Shown one piece after another: positions 35,644 to 46,389 of a stretch of DNA of 64,000 bases. Both the position numbers and the translations under genes were made by a program. A model generated the notes under the pieces. The model searched no databases. It had not been told where the DNA came from and worked only from the letters and a program-made list of their open reading frames with translations. Source of the DNA: Sodiomyces alkalinus F11 (lineage: Eukaryota; Ascomycota; Sordariomycetes; Glomerellales; Plectosphaerellaceae); assembly GCF_003711515.1 (NCBI RefSeq), contig NW_021167081.1:2447170-2511169 (forward strand), written 5' to 3'. The stretch's first letter is position 1. Every line of letters begins with the position of its first letter.

Positions 35644-35997
35644 CTGGATAAGGATGTAGTGGCACTAGATCGTCAAGATAAATATTTGATAAAGAGGTCA
35701 GTTCAGTAACACCACGATGCATAACTAAAATATAACTAATACCGCTATAACCTTTAGCGAAGACGTAGATCGGTAGTCACTATTCTGATCAGGGTAACGT
35801 AAGTTAAACTAGAAAGATACCTTAAATGTGGAATAAGTAATTATAAAAGAGGATAATAATTAAATAATCGTCCCTTAATAGGGATATCCAGAGCCTGTCC
35901 TTAATATATATATAGGAGGTAGATCCCGTAGCCTTAAAAAAGGGGTTTTATAACCGGCTACCGATACCACACTACGGCCGTATCTACGCGGTTATAA
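35644..35997 (+). repeat. 355-bp interspersed repeat, copy 1 (heavily RIP-mutated)
   Basis: Runs from ctggataagg to gcggttataa and aligns along its length with 49972-50327. The copies differ mainly by C-to-T and G-to-A changes; most CA/TG sites kept in copy 2 are TA here. No matching 5-bp duplication flanks it (tataa / tacgg). It lies immediately upstream of the Harbinger transposase frame. Confidence 0.9.
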
Positions 35998-36079
35998 TAC
36001 GGCTCTAGTTATCATCCTACGCCCTCGTAGCGTAGAGAACTCCCCAAAATAAGCAGGTATAAGTAAATAAAGTAAGTAA

Positions 36080-37142
36080 ACAGCTATCGCACACCCACGT
36101 TCCTCTAATTACCCTGTCCTCCACGTATACCTAGTTAGGGATCCTCTTAGCTCCTATTCCGCCATATATACCGTTTCCTTACTATCTTTACTAGCTATTT
36201 CCTTAAAACGTCACTTATCTAATCCTATATATATCTCTACTTACGTTTTCGTAAGGCTCTTCCTCTAACTATATAGTTAGGCTCGCTAGCCTTCTTAGCC
36301 TCCTAATTAGTAGTAGCTTTATCTACCTCCTACTCGATAGCGGTATTATAATAATACTAGCCTCCCTACTCCACTACTCGCGATAGCGGAAGATACTTAT
36401 TACTATTAGTAGCGGTATCCTATAAGGCGGCTTTATAGGGGTTATTAAACGACGAGACTTAATCCTCTCGGCTATAGTTACTTAGTCTAAACGGTATATT
36501 TCCTATCTCGATTAGCCTATAAAATAGTAGCCTACGAGATATCTATAGACCACGACCTTAGTACGCCTAATCCTTCTCCTACTTACTCTATATATCGGTC
36601 CTCACGGTAAAATTAACGAGGTCCTCTCCCTCGTGCTTGTAGTAGCCAGTAGCCGAGTTAATCTTAACTAGGACTAACTACGGTTACTATATCTACGGCT
36701 TCGACTACTCCTTTAGCGTAACCTTCTTCAGATTAGGGGACCTAATAGGGGCTTAGTCCTCCGGAGACTTAGGCGGTATTATAATAGGAGAGGGCTCGGT
36801 AGCTAAGGGCGTGCTTTCCTTAATAACCTTCTTATACTTAAGGGTAGTAAGCTTAAGGTTACCCAGCTCTAGGAACGCGCCACTATTATTATTATCGAAT
36901 GCCAGGACTTTAGTTAGTCCCTAATCAGGGGAAGGGGACTTCTACTTAGTCGTTTAAGGGGTCTTAGGCGCCTTAGGCATCTTCAGCGTTTTCGGCGTCT
37001 TCGGCGTCTTCGGCGTCTTCGGCGTCTTCGGCGTCTTCGGCGTCTTCGGCGTCTTCGGTCCCTTTAGCGCGTTAACGGGCGTCCACTTCTTATTAATAGG
37101 CTTAAAACCCGTTATCTTAGGCGAATTATAGGAGGGAGTCAT
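36080..37142 (-). pseudogene. Unrecognised frame starting with KTP tripeptide repeats
   Basis: Starts at ATG 37142-37140. The first 62 codons are free of stops: an N-terminal MTPSYNSPKITGFKPINKK, then about ten K-T-P repeats encoded by a 9-bp unit (36969-37055). The frame continues with TAG/TAA breaks through an acidic-basic region (LELGNLKLTTLKYKKVIKE near 36860-36805), PLATEPSPIIIPPKSPED, then INSATGYYKHEGEDLVNF near 36660-36605 and a Lys/Arg-rich C-terminus (RGRALRKRK, 36265-36239). A basic, repeat-bearing protein of roughly 350 residues; no family recognised. It faces away from the plus-strand repeat frame at 37.2-37.9 kb. Confidence 0.45.
36969..37055 (-). repeat. 9-bp tandem repeat (ttcggcgtc) encoding K-T-P
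   Basis: Seven to eight near-perfect copies of ttcggcgtc plus degenerate flanks, in frame with the minus-strand ORF. Adjacent units are identical despite strong mutation around them. Confidence 0.95.
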
Positions 37143-37199
37143 GATAGAAGTAGTAGTAGCAGCTAGGTTAGGAGTCGGGGTATATTACTTAAAAGCTAG

Positions 37200-37920
37200 C
37201 TCGGGCTAATAGCCAAAGCCGAAGAGTTCGCCTATATAGCTTAACCAGCTATATCTAATATACCTAGTATAGCTAGTAGCGTCGTTAACGTAGTAGCGGC
37301 TATCTTATAGGCAGTATAGTCGGGACGATGCAGGGAATATATATCCTTTCTAAATAACGTAACGGATCTAACAACTAACTGTCACGGATATACTAAGTAA
37401 GGGACGATAAGATTTACTTAGCTTATTGGGTTAATAATAGTAGACATATCACGGACTAACCGGTTATTAATACGGTAGTATCTCGATAGCATAGCTGAGA
37501 GATAGTATCTATAAGACTTATATCCACGATCTGGAAGGGCCTATCTAATAGCAGGTATACCGGGAATTAATAGGTCGTCGTTATAGTCTCGCTATTATAT
37601 AGCTAAGGGATAGTATCTATAAGACTTATATCTATGACCTTAAAGGGCCTGCCTACTAGTAGCGAATATACTAGGAATTAATAGGTCGTCGCCTTAGTAT
37701 CGCTATTATATAGCTACGGGATAGTATTCACGAGGGATATTACCACGACTTAGAAGGGCTAAGGCTATATCTAGATTCGTAGATATTAGGCTATAGGAAG
37801 TTAGAGATAGGACTACTAGGAGTTAATAGGAGGATAAAGGTTAAGATATCAGGTATAATAGTCTTATATTAAGGGAGTTAGGCGGGGATAGATAGGAGGA
37901 TTCTAATTAGACCCCGGATA
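37200..37920 (+). pseudogene. Unrecognised frame with about 36-residue protein repeats
   Basis: Two to three tandem units of 108 and 111 bp (start points 37501, 37609 and 37720) keep the reading frame and encode LRDSIYKTYIHDLEGP, then QxxYRELIGRRYSLAII; the last unit diverges to RDSIHEGYYHDLEGLRLYLD. Stops are TAG at likely Gln positions. Upstream, YGSISIA at 37471-37491 suggests the end of a preceding unit. The repeat is probably helical. I do not know the family. It lies between the KTP frame and the gag of the next gypsy element, and could be part of either or independent. Confidence 0.45.
37501..37740 (+). repeat. 108/111-bp tandem repeat
   Basis: gatagtatctataagacttatatc starts at 37501 and 37609, and a shortened version at 37720. 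Both length steps are multiples of three, indicating selection on a protein before decay. Confidence 0.9.
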
Positions 37921-38169
37921 GCTATAAAAGGAGCGCCTTAGGGACCTCTTTTTTAAGGCGGGTAACGAATAATCTAAGTATTCTAAGACCCCTTACCTAT
38001 AGACGAACCACTAGTTACTTAGGACGTATCGGTTAATTATTAGTATATTACTCTATATAAAGATACCTTTAATATTTTATTTATTCTTTACCTTACTTAG
38101 GTGTATAGACCGGTATAAAGTTTCTGCCCGACTTACCTAAGCGGAGAATTAATTAGTTATTCTCGGTAT

Positions 38170-41100
38170 ATCGTTATTATACTAACTACTCTCTGAGTTC
38201 GAGATAGAAGATACCGAGCCTAGCCGTAATAGCGAGGTTAATCCTTAGCCGTAGCGGTAAGAGTAGAATAAGCTACGCGCCGAGTAAGGTAACGCACCTA
38301 AGACGGCCTAATAAGTGGCTAACTCTTACCTTACTACGGGTTATAGTGCTAAGGTATTTATCGGTATAGCCCCTGGAACCGGCAATCTAAGCGCTATACC
38401 GCGGACCCCCCCTATAATACCTATCTCTTTTAAGCTAACCTTATAGACCTTTACCGCGGAAATACCCACCGACTAACCTTAGATAACCCGGCTATACGTT
38501 CCGCCTTATTAAGGATTATCAGTAAATAGACCCGCCCAATCGATATTAGATACTAGACGTTACCCCCCTAATACTATTATAGGCGTTAGCCTTTTAATAG
38601 TAGAATATCTATAAGAATAGGTTAAAGCTTTTAGGTTAGACTAGGAGCTATACTACCTAGCCGGATAACTCTAAGCTTTACGAGATAGTAGTAATACCGC
38701 GGATATACTATGCTCCCCAGATACCTAATAGCTAACCCGTAACGACTAGGCTAAGATAGACTACCCTATCCCTAAATAGGATAGTTAATCGTGGGATTAG
38801 TATAAAACGTTTATTAAGGACTTAGAAGAACGTTTTTACCTTAATTCTACTAATTTTCAGAGCGATAAGATAAAAGTCTATTTCGCTAGTAACGCTTTTC
38901 CTTAGGCTATTAGGTCGCGGTAGCGTTTCTAATAATAGTTAATTACTATGCCTAGAGCTACTATAGCGACTTAGTAGGAAATAAAGAATTTCCTTTCGGG
39001 GTAAATCGTTAACGATAATACCCGTATATTAACCGCCGCGGACTAACTATTTAGTGACTTTACTAAGTAGAGAGATAGGGAGAAATATAACTATTTCCTT
39101 AACCGGATTAATCGATTCTTTAATATAATCCTTACACCTATTAAAGATAACTAGCGTATATAGCTTATAATCATTAAGCTATAATAACCTATTCGCGATT
39201 ATATAATTGCTAAGAGATTACTTAAAACTTACGCCGAGCTTTATTCGATAGCACGGAAGGCTAGGATACTTCGAAATAAAGATAGAGCGGAAGATAAGCA
39301 TAAGGTATCGGCTTTATAATTATAGCAGTTTAACTATTCGGCAGCTATAAACTAAGCCGGTGGTAATTCTAAGAGAAGCCCGTCCCTAGAAGATACGGAG
39401 ACCTCCGCTAGATAAAAGATAACCCCGAACTAACCGAAAAGACGCCGTTTAGAGGATATAGAGTACTATTACTATTACTAAAAAGGATATCTTTATAATA
39501 ATTACCCGGAACTAAAGGATAATAATAGCGGTTATAATACCTCTACCTTAAACCCTAACTGATAACCTATAGCTAGTAGACGGTCGAATATTAGTTATAC
39601 CTAATCTAATAACTAGTCTTAGTAATAGGAAAACGCCCCGTCTTATACTAAGCCCTCGGGCTATAGGCTAATCGAAGCTCTTATAGCGTTAAGGTAAGGC
39701 GGGCGGTAAGTCTATACTACGGCTATCCTTAATAAAGGAGCGGATATAAACGTTATAGATCGATTTACTTTATAGGAAGGATAGGTATCGGATAGGCCTT
39801 TATACTAGGTTTCCTGGTTAGTAAAAGATAGGACTATATCTACCTATAGAATAATAGCTAGCCTTCTCCGGTTAACCGATAGCTAGGGACCTATTAAGAT
39901 ACGCCGAACTGAATTTCACGTCTTAGACCTTGACCCTAAGGGGCCGCGAATTATCCTTAGCCGGCCGTGGCTCTCCGTAATTAACCTAATAGTTAACTAA
40001 TAAGATAGTAGCTAGATATATCGAATTACATAACACGAATTAGCTTTAGTTAATTTAAGAAAGTAATTAAAGAAGACCGTACAGGAGTTAATCGCTATTT
40101 TAACGCTAACTATCGATAAGCCTTATAGAGGGTCGATATTATAATTAGGTTATATAGACGTATAAGAAGAAGGACCTTAACTAACGCGGTAATTAGTACA
40201 ACTACCCCCCTAATACCTTAATTACGTAGACGTTTTTAACGTCGTACGAGCTAGCTAACTACTAGGCCACTATAAATAGAACTACCCTATTAAGCTATAG
40301 GATAATAAAGCGCTACCCCCCGGACTAATCTACCCGTTAGCTGTAGCAGAACTAGTAGCCTTATAATAATATATCCATAAGGCTACCGAGAAAGGGTGGA
40401 TTAGGGTATCTAGTAGCCTTATAGGGGCGCCCGTTTTATTTATACTAAACAAGGGAGGTAAACTTTGACTCTACGTTAACTACTAGGCACTTAACTGTAT
40501 TATACGTAAAGACTGCCCGCCGTTACCGTTAATCTATAAGATTTTGGATCGATTAGCCTCTTCTACTATCTATACTAAATTAGACTTTAAAGATACGTAC
40601 TATCGCCTAGGAATACGGGAAGGCGACGAGTGAAAAAAGGTATTCCGAATAAAATACGGCTATCTTAAATATCTTATTATACCGTTTAGCCTCTATAATA
40701 CACCTACTAGTTTCCAGAAGTATATTAACTATACCTTAGCTAGTCTAGTAGATACTATTTATATTATTTACCTTAACGATGTTTTAATTTATAGTTCGTA
40801 TATAACTACTTACCGACCATGTATCTATTAGGTATTATAACGTCTTAGAGAATAGTCTCTATTTATAAACCCAGAAAAATATATCTTTAAGATATCCGAA
40901 ATCGAGTTTCTTAGATTTATCTATAATCTAACCGGTATCTATATAAACCCCGCTTATATTAAAGTAATCCGAGACTAGGAACCCCCTAATACGATACGTA
41001 AGAGTTAAGTCTTCTTAGGCTTTACGGGTCTTTACCGCCGATTTATTAAAAACTACTCTAAGATTATCGTATCCCTTATAAACCTATTAAAAGGCGATAG

Positions 41101-43215
41101 GCTAACCGGTACCTTTACTTTAACCAGCGACTAACTAGCTACGTTCGTCGAACTCTATAACCGGTTCTAAGATACGCCCGTCCTATAACACTTCGATCTA
41201 ACTCTTCCTATTCGCGTTAAGCTATATACCTTTACCTTCGCCTTAGGAGCTATAATTAGTTAGTTAGAGAACGGCTATTAAAACCTAATTACCTTTTTTT
41301 CGCGTAAGCTTAAAGGAGCTAAGTTAAATTATATAATACCGGACACCGAGTTAATAGCTATATATAAAGCGTTCCGCACTTAGCGCTATTATATAGTCTA
41401 TAGTCGGTTTTATATCGAAGTCTTAAAGAACCATCTTAATCACGGCTCTCTCTTAGATAAACCACGTATTAAAGCCTAATATACACGATAGCTTAAGGAA
41501 TTAACCGCCTATGATTTTAAGACTAAGTATCGACCGTGTATTTATAATCCGGCTGATAGTCTATCCCGTAAACCTTAGTTCGTACCCGATACCGCGGCCC
41601 TAAACGCCGAATATGCTAAGCTAGTAGAAGCGTTTACTTATAAATTCGCCCTTAGTATATTAACTACGTACGTAATACGTAACCCAGTATCTTATCGCTA
41701 ATATAAGCGCCGATAATAGCTAACTATAAACCGACCTATAGTCCTAGGCTATCGAGGTATACAAGGAGGATCCTTTTTATAATAAACTCGCTATTATAGA
41801 ACCGCCCGGCCTAGCTTTATAGAACTCGTGGTCCGAGGATAACGATAGGGTCCTTTATTTTAAGAATCGCCTTTATATCCCTAACTATTCGGGTTTACGC
41901 GATACTATCTTATAGGCCTCCTATAATAGTCTAACCGCTAGTTATCTAGGTATCGCTAAGACTATATAACGTATTCGAGACGTCTACTACTAGGACTACT
42001 TATAACGCGATATTAAGAAGTTTATCCCTAGTTATCTTATATATTAGCGTATAAAGGCCCCGTACTATAGACTATATAGTATAATATAAAGCTTACCTAT
42101 CCTACGCCGACTATTCTAAGAAATATCTATCGACTTTATTACCAGTCTTTCACTAGTTACTAATAACGGATATAAGCGAGATACTATCTTAGTAGCGGTA
42201 TATAGGTATACTAAGTACGCTATCTATATACTAACTAGTAGTAAATTAACCGTAAATAGGCTAGCAGATACCCTATAGACGTATATCTTTAGTAAATACG
42301 GTCTACCTAATAGTATCGTCTCCGACTAAGGATTACTATTTATAAGCCGATTTTAGAAGATACTTTATATATACCTTAGGGTAGATAGGCGGCTATTAAT
42401 AGCCTAGCACCTATAAACGGACGGTTAGATAGAACGCTAAAACTAGAGTCTTAAGTATTACCTATATACGTTTTATATATTTAAGCAGAACGACTAGGTA
42501 GATAAGCTCTTACTCGCCTAGTTCGTCTATAATACCTCCTAGCACTTAACTATAAATAATACGCCGGCTATCATACTTATAGGTCATAATCTACGCGGGC
42601 TATATGAGTTATAATCTTAGCTAAAAGCGGAGTCTAAGTTAGCTATTATAGAATAACGAGTTTAATACTTATTAGCTAACCGAGAAGTAATAGACGCCCT
42701 GATTCGGAAGGTATAGGTTAATATAAGCGCTATTATAATATGGGCCGTGTTTAGAAACGCTTTAATAAAGATAAATATATACTACTCTCCACTAAAAATA
42801 TTCGCTAGCGGCGGCCTAACCGTAAATTATCCTATAAGTTCTTAGGACCTTACTATATCGCTAAGGTAATTAGTTAGCACGCCCTAGTATATAAACTAGA
42901 CTTAATACTAAAATTAAAGATCCACGATATATTTCTAGTTTCTCTATTAGAACCCTAGCGGTCCCGTGATAGTAAATCGCCGGTTCCTAAGGATATAGAT
43001 ATTAAACTATAAAAGTTAGATAAATATAAGGTCGAAGATATCCTCGCCTACCGTTATAACGGTAATCGCCGATAATATCTTATTCAGGAGGCGGACTACG
43101 GCTATAAGGAAAACACGTAAGAACCGAAGAGGAATTTACAGAACGATCTTCTCGATCGCTACTATTATAGAATATATAACTAGTTAGCGATTAGGAACTA
43201 GCCGACTTATAATTA
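38170..43215 (+). pseudogene. RIP-degraded Ty3/gypsy chromovirus gag-pol (second family)
   Basis: Gag: FIKDLEERFYLNSTNFQSDK at 38810-38870, then LFSDFTKxRDREKYNYFLNR. Zinc knuckle: YYYYYxKGYLYNNYPEL at 39458-39508, with Cys/His as Tyr. Protease: ILNKGADINVIDRFTL (39727-39775), where Asn replaces the catalytic Asp. RT: PPLPLIYKILDRLASSTIYT then KLDFKDTYYRLGIREGDE (40520-40630), VFRIKYGYLKYLIIPFSLYN, and YLND at 40769-40780 for YLDD. RNase H near 41180-41560. Integrase: ISIDFITSLS near 42125, SIVSDxGLLFISRF (42313-42354). Chromodomain: DKYKVEDILAYRYNGNRRQY (43020-43080). Gag plus pol are in one frame apart from stops. LTRs not identified. Confidence 0.92.
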
Positions 43216-43559
43216 ATTTCCGTATAAAAAAGGTATTTATTCTATTACCTAATAGGCCTCTCCTTACTATTATCCTTAATAAGTAAAAAGAAAAAAAAAC
43301 CAGAAGTAAAAAATAAAAATAAAAAAACTATATAAAAGGGGGGACTAAAGCGGCTAACCCCGAATTAACTATATGTAAACCGTATTCCTTTAAGCCGGTA
43401 GAGTGGCTAGGAGATTATCTAGTTCGACCCTTATATTTAACCCGCCGCCTTAGCTATTACCGCCTACCTCTTTACTACTACCGCTAGATTAATTAACGAT
43501 AACCGCTAGCTTATTAACTAAATCCTTATTACTTTAAACTAACTCTTATAATAAACTAT
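43216..43559. other. 3' region with A-rich and polypurine tracts
   Basis: An A-rich run (43280-43327) is followed by ctataaaaggggggac (43330-43345), a good candidate polypurine tract for the preceding gypsy element. The LTR that should follow cannot be paired with a 5' copy in this window. No gene seen. Confidence 0.5.
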
Positions 43560-44535
43560 TAGTTATATAACTTTCTATAACGTGTTATTCTATAGCTACT
43601 ATAAGGTAGCCTAAAAGGTAGTTATAATCCTTAGAAGCTTTTAGTTACGAGTTAGCTTTAACCTCGCGCTGCCGATAAACTAACCGCTTAGCCCGGGGGA
43701 TTTAATTACGGGCCATACTTTAATTAGATATAAATGCCCTAAGCCGAGCCCGGGCTTCCGTTAATAACCGCCGTTTACCTGGTATAACGCTACGGTTTTT
43801 ATTAAATACTCTTATAATATTATTCTGTATTAATCGAGCTAATTTACGAGTATTAATAGGTAACTATAACTTAATAGTCGGCCGCGGAGCGGTTATAGCA
43901 GGGAAGGGGTATAGGACTTACCTTATTATAAGGCTTACTGCTTTATATCTAGTAGTAATTATATTTAGCAGATCGTTCTACGAATATAGGTATATTAGCT
44001 ATCGCTCGCTAAGGAACTACTAAAGGGTTAACTTACTTTCGGTAAAGCGGTATAAACGGAAAACGATAGGGGTAATAGTAAAATTAGTGTTAGTATACTA
44101 CTAGCGGGCGTAATAGTCGTATAGTTTCTATAAGGGACCGCTATAACCTATATCCTTTATATCTCCGCGAATAACGGGCTAAGGAGTAGTTATCGGATTA
44201 TTAGGCGTTAATAGAGTAGTAGGAGGAGCGGTTAAAGGCGTAATAAGGGGGGCTATAAGCGGAATAGGCGTTAAAACTATCTTAGGAGTAGTAAGAACGG
44301 AAGTGGTAGAGTTATTATTAGTTCTTAAGGAATTAGCGGGCGATAACGTTGTACTATTACCACTACTACCGCTAATAGTAGCACCACCGCTAGTAGTCTT
44401 CGCGCGTTTAGGGGCCCTTTTAGTAGCACCCTTAGCCTTTCGCTTACTACCCGCAGCGGGGGCACTACTACTAGCGCTAATAGCGGCGGTATTCTTTAAA
44501 GCCGTTTTAGGAGGTATATTGACGAATGAATAGCG
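43560..44535 (-). pseudogene. Unrecognised basic, Ser/Thr-rich frame downstream of gypsy pol
   Basis: Read right to left from 44535. The first 160 codons are nearly free of stops: FVNIPPKTALKNTAAISASS, then a basic cluster (GSKRKAKGATKRAPKRAKT, 44457-44400, nuclear-localisation-like), then Ser/Thr/Asn-rich and Pro/Thr-rich stretches (LTPIPLIAPLITPLTAPP near 44270-44215). A less biased part follows (FRLYRFTESKLTLxQFLSE near 44070-44020, INTRKLAR near 43865-43840) with TAG breaks. It runs antisense to the neighbouring gypsy genes, echoing the antisense frame of the tandem array, but I see no sequence similarity between them. A plus-strand frame at 44303-44533 is its shadow. Confidence 0.45.
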
Positions 44536-45060
44536 AGCTATTAAATCGTTAGTCTCCCGATAAAGATAAGAGTATAGAGAAGGTAAAGGAGGCCTTATAG
44601 GAGGAATTATAGTATTATAAAAAGAGAAAGAGAATTAGTTAATTAGGGGTATCCCTAATAGCTATTAGCTAATATCTAACTATTAACGACGCATATAACG
44701 CCGAGTTTATAACTAAGGAATATAAGGACGCTAATCTTTATCGACGCTCGAAGCGATAAAAGATTAATAGCGTTATAGCCGGGATTCAACTTACCTACTA
44801 TAACCTAAAAACCAAGGTTATTATAATAGCTAGAGAAGAATAGAAAGAGGATTAGAAGATTTTAGAAGGTATAGGATAATATCTACGGCCTATAGGGCCG
44901 CCGTGCCTTCTATTGTATCTTATTAAGTAATAGGTAAAAGCACTTACCTCCCCGAGTTACTATATTTATAGAATAAAGGGGGCTAAGGTATTAGCCACCC
45001 TAAATTCCTCTCGGTCTTTTAGTAGACGCTATAGAAGGCTATAGGCACGACGCTAAGGTT
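44526..45060 (+). pseudogene. Unrecognised frame, divergent from the basic frame
   Basis: Begins at ATG 44526 (MNSELLNR), overlapping the start of the minus-strand frame, and continues as a Lys/Glu-rich helical segment (DKSIEKVKEAL), then TINDAYNAEFITKEYKDANL (44684-44743) and a segment ending in SPSYYIYRIKGAKVLATLNS (44953-45012). Stops are TAG/TAA at probable Gln. No family recognised. It ends where an integrase fragment in another frame begins. Confidence 0.4.
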
Positions 45061-45119
45061 CTCTGTAGCGTAGCACCCTTAGATAGATAGTCTATCCGAA
45101 TAGAAGAATTAGACGGTTA

Positions 45120-46070
45120 AAATCTATATTTGTATATTCTTTACCGATAACCTAAAGATTCTACAGACGAAGGTAATCGTGTCGTTATAGTTTAACCTTA
45201 ATAACGCCTTTAACGAGTTACTCGGCTATAGACCGAATAAGATACTTTACGGTATAAAGACTAATAGTCCCCTTAACCTTATTGGTAAAGCTAGTCCTTA
45301 AGACTCCCGCGAGATACTCTATAAAGACGCTAAGCTCGCTGTCGCTATAGCCTAGATATATATAAAGCGGCTATACGATAAGAAGCACCGTAATATCCGG
45401 TCCGCCCTAGGCGACCTTATGTATATTCGGCTTAGTAGCGGTTATAATCTACCGGGTAAGCCTTTTATAAAGATCGGTTAGTAATAAATAGGCCCGTTTA
45501 AGGTGCTAAAGTAGGTAACGCCGCTAGTATACCACCTTAACTTACCTAGCACGCTTAGTATATATCTAGTGATTAGTATAGCCTATCTACTACCGGCGAA
45601 GCACTTAATTAGGGACTTATTCCCCGGCCGGAATATCGATAAAGGCCTAGTAGACGCCGAGGATTAGGACGATAAGCGATAGCGCGACCCGTATAAGTAT
45701 TATAAGGCTAAGGCTATCCTGGATAAAAGAGTTACCCGTAAAGGACTAGGTTAGCCTTATACGGAATACCTCGTACGATAGAAGGGGTAGTTAGCTTACT
45801 AGAATATACAGATACCGTAAGAAGCTATAGAGGCGTAAGTACTAATCGATACCTTTAGGGAGAGATAAAAGACCTTAGGTAATCTAAGGATAGCCTTAAA
45901 GAAAACGGAGGCTCCGAAGGTGTTATAGCCAGGAGACGTTAAAGAACTAGAGAAAGCACGGCGTATACTAAGAGTTACCGAGGTATCGCGAAACGCGTAG
46001 AGGGCGCGGTTTAAGACGAATATTACCGCCGCCCCGAGTAACCCCGAATACATGGTAGGAATAAACTTAT
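45120..46070 (+). pseudogene. Gypsy integrase C-terminus with chromodomain (third family)
   Basis: The frame opens inside an integrase: QFNLNNAFNELLGYRPNKIL (45193-45252), NLIGKASPQDSREILYKDA, LGDLMYIRLSSGYNLPGKPF (45406-45465), IGPFKVLKQVTPLVYHLNLP (45487-45546). The chromodomain follows (KRVTRKGLGxPYTEYLVRxKG, 45726-45790, to about 45860), then an extra C-terminal tail (KEARRILRVTEVSRN-like) up to TAA near 46071. Gag, protease, RT and the integrase catalytic core are missing, so this is a 3' fragment. It differs from the chromodomain ends at 4.2 kb and 43.0 kb, and is therefore a third chromovirus lineage. Confidence 0.8.
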
Positions 46071-46389
46071 AACCTATATATGCCTTCTAGTAACCACTAT
46101 AATAACCACGGTTACTACGGTATTCCGTTAGGTAGCAGAAAAAATAATATTACGCCTACTACGCTTAAGTTATTTTCCTTTTCCCTTCTCTCCCCTCTTT
46201 TCTTTACCACTATAACCTTGATTACTAGGATTATTAATATAATTCACTAGTTTTTACCATTTCCCCCTTACGTATTCTATCGTTTTATAATGTATACCTC
46301 TCTATCTTTCCTATTTATATACTTTAAACTATCCCCTCTTATCTTCCCTATACTACCCCGACGGTTTAGGACTATACTACCACCTATAT
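46071..46389. other. Pyrimidine-rich spacer before the copia gag-like frame
   Basis: Rich in CTTTTCC and CCTCTTTTC runs (46170-46210), resembling a fungal promoter or leader or part of an LTR. No frame recognised. Confidence 0.35.

Noticed and set aside
44303..44533. Leu/Val-rich plus frame resembling a membrane peptide
   Set aside because: It is the complement of the basic Ser/Thr-rich minus frame, which is longer and continues beyond it.
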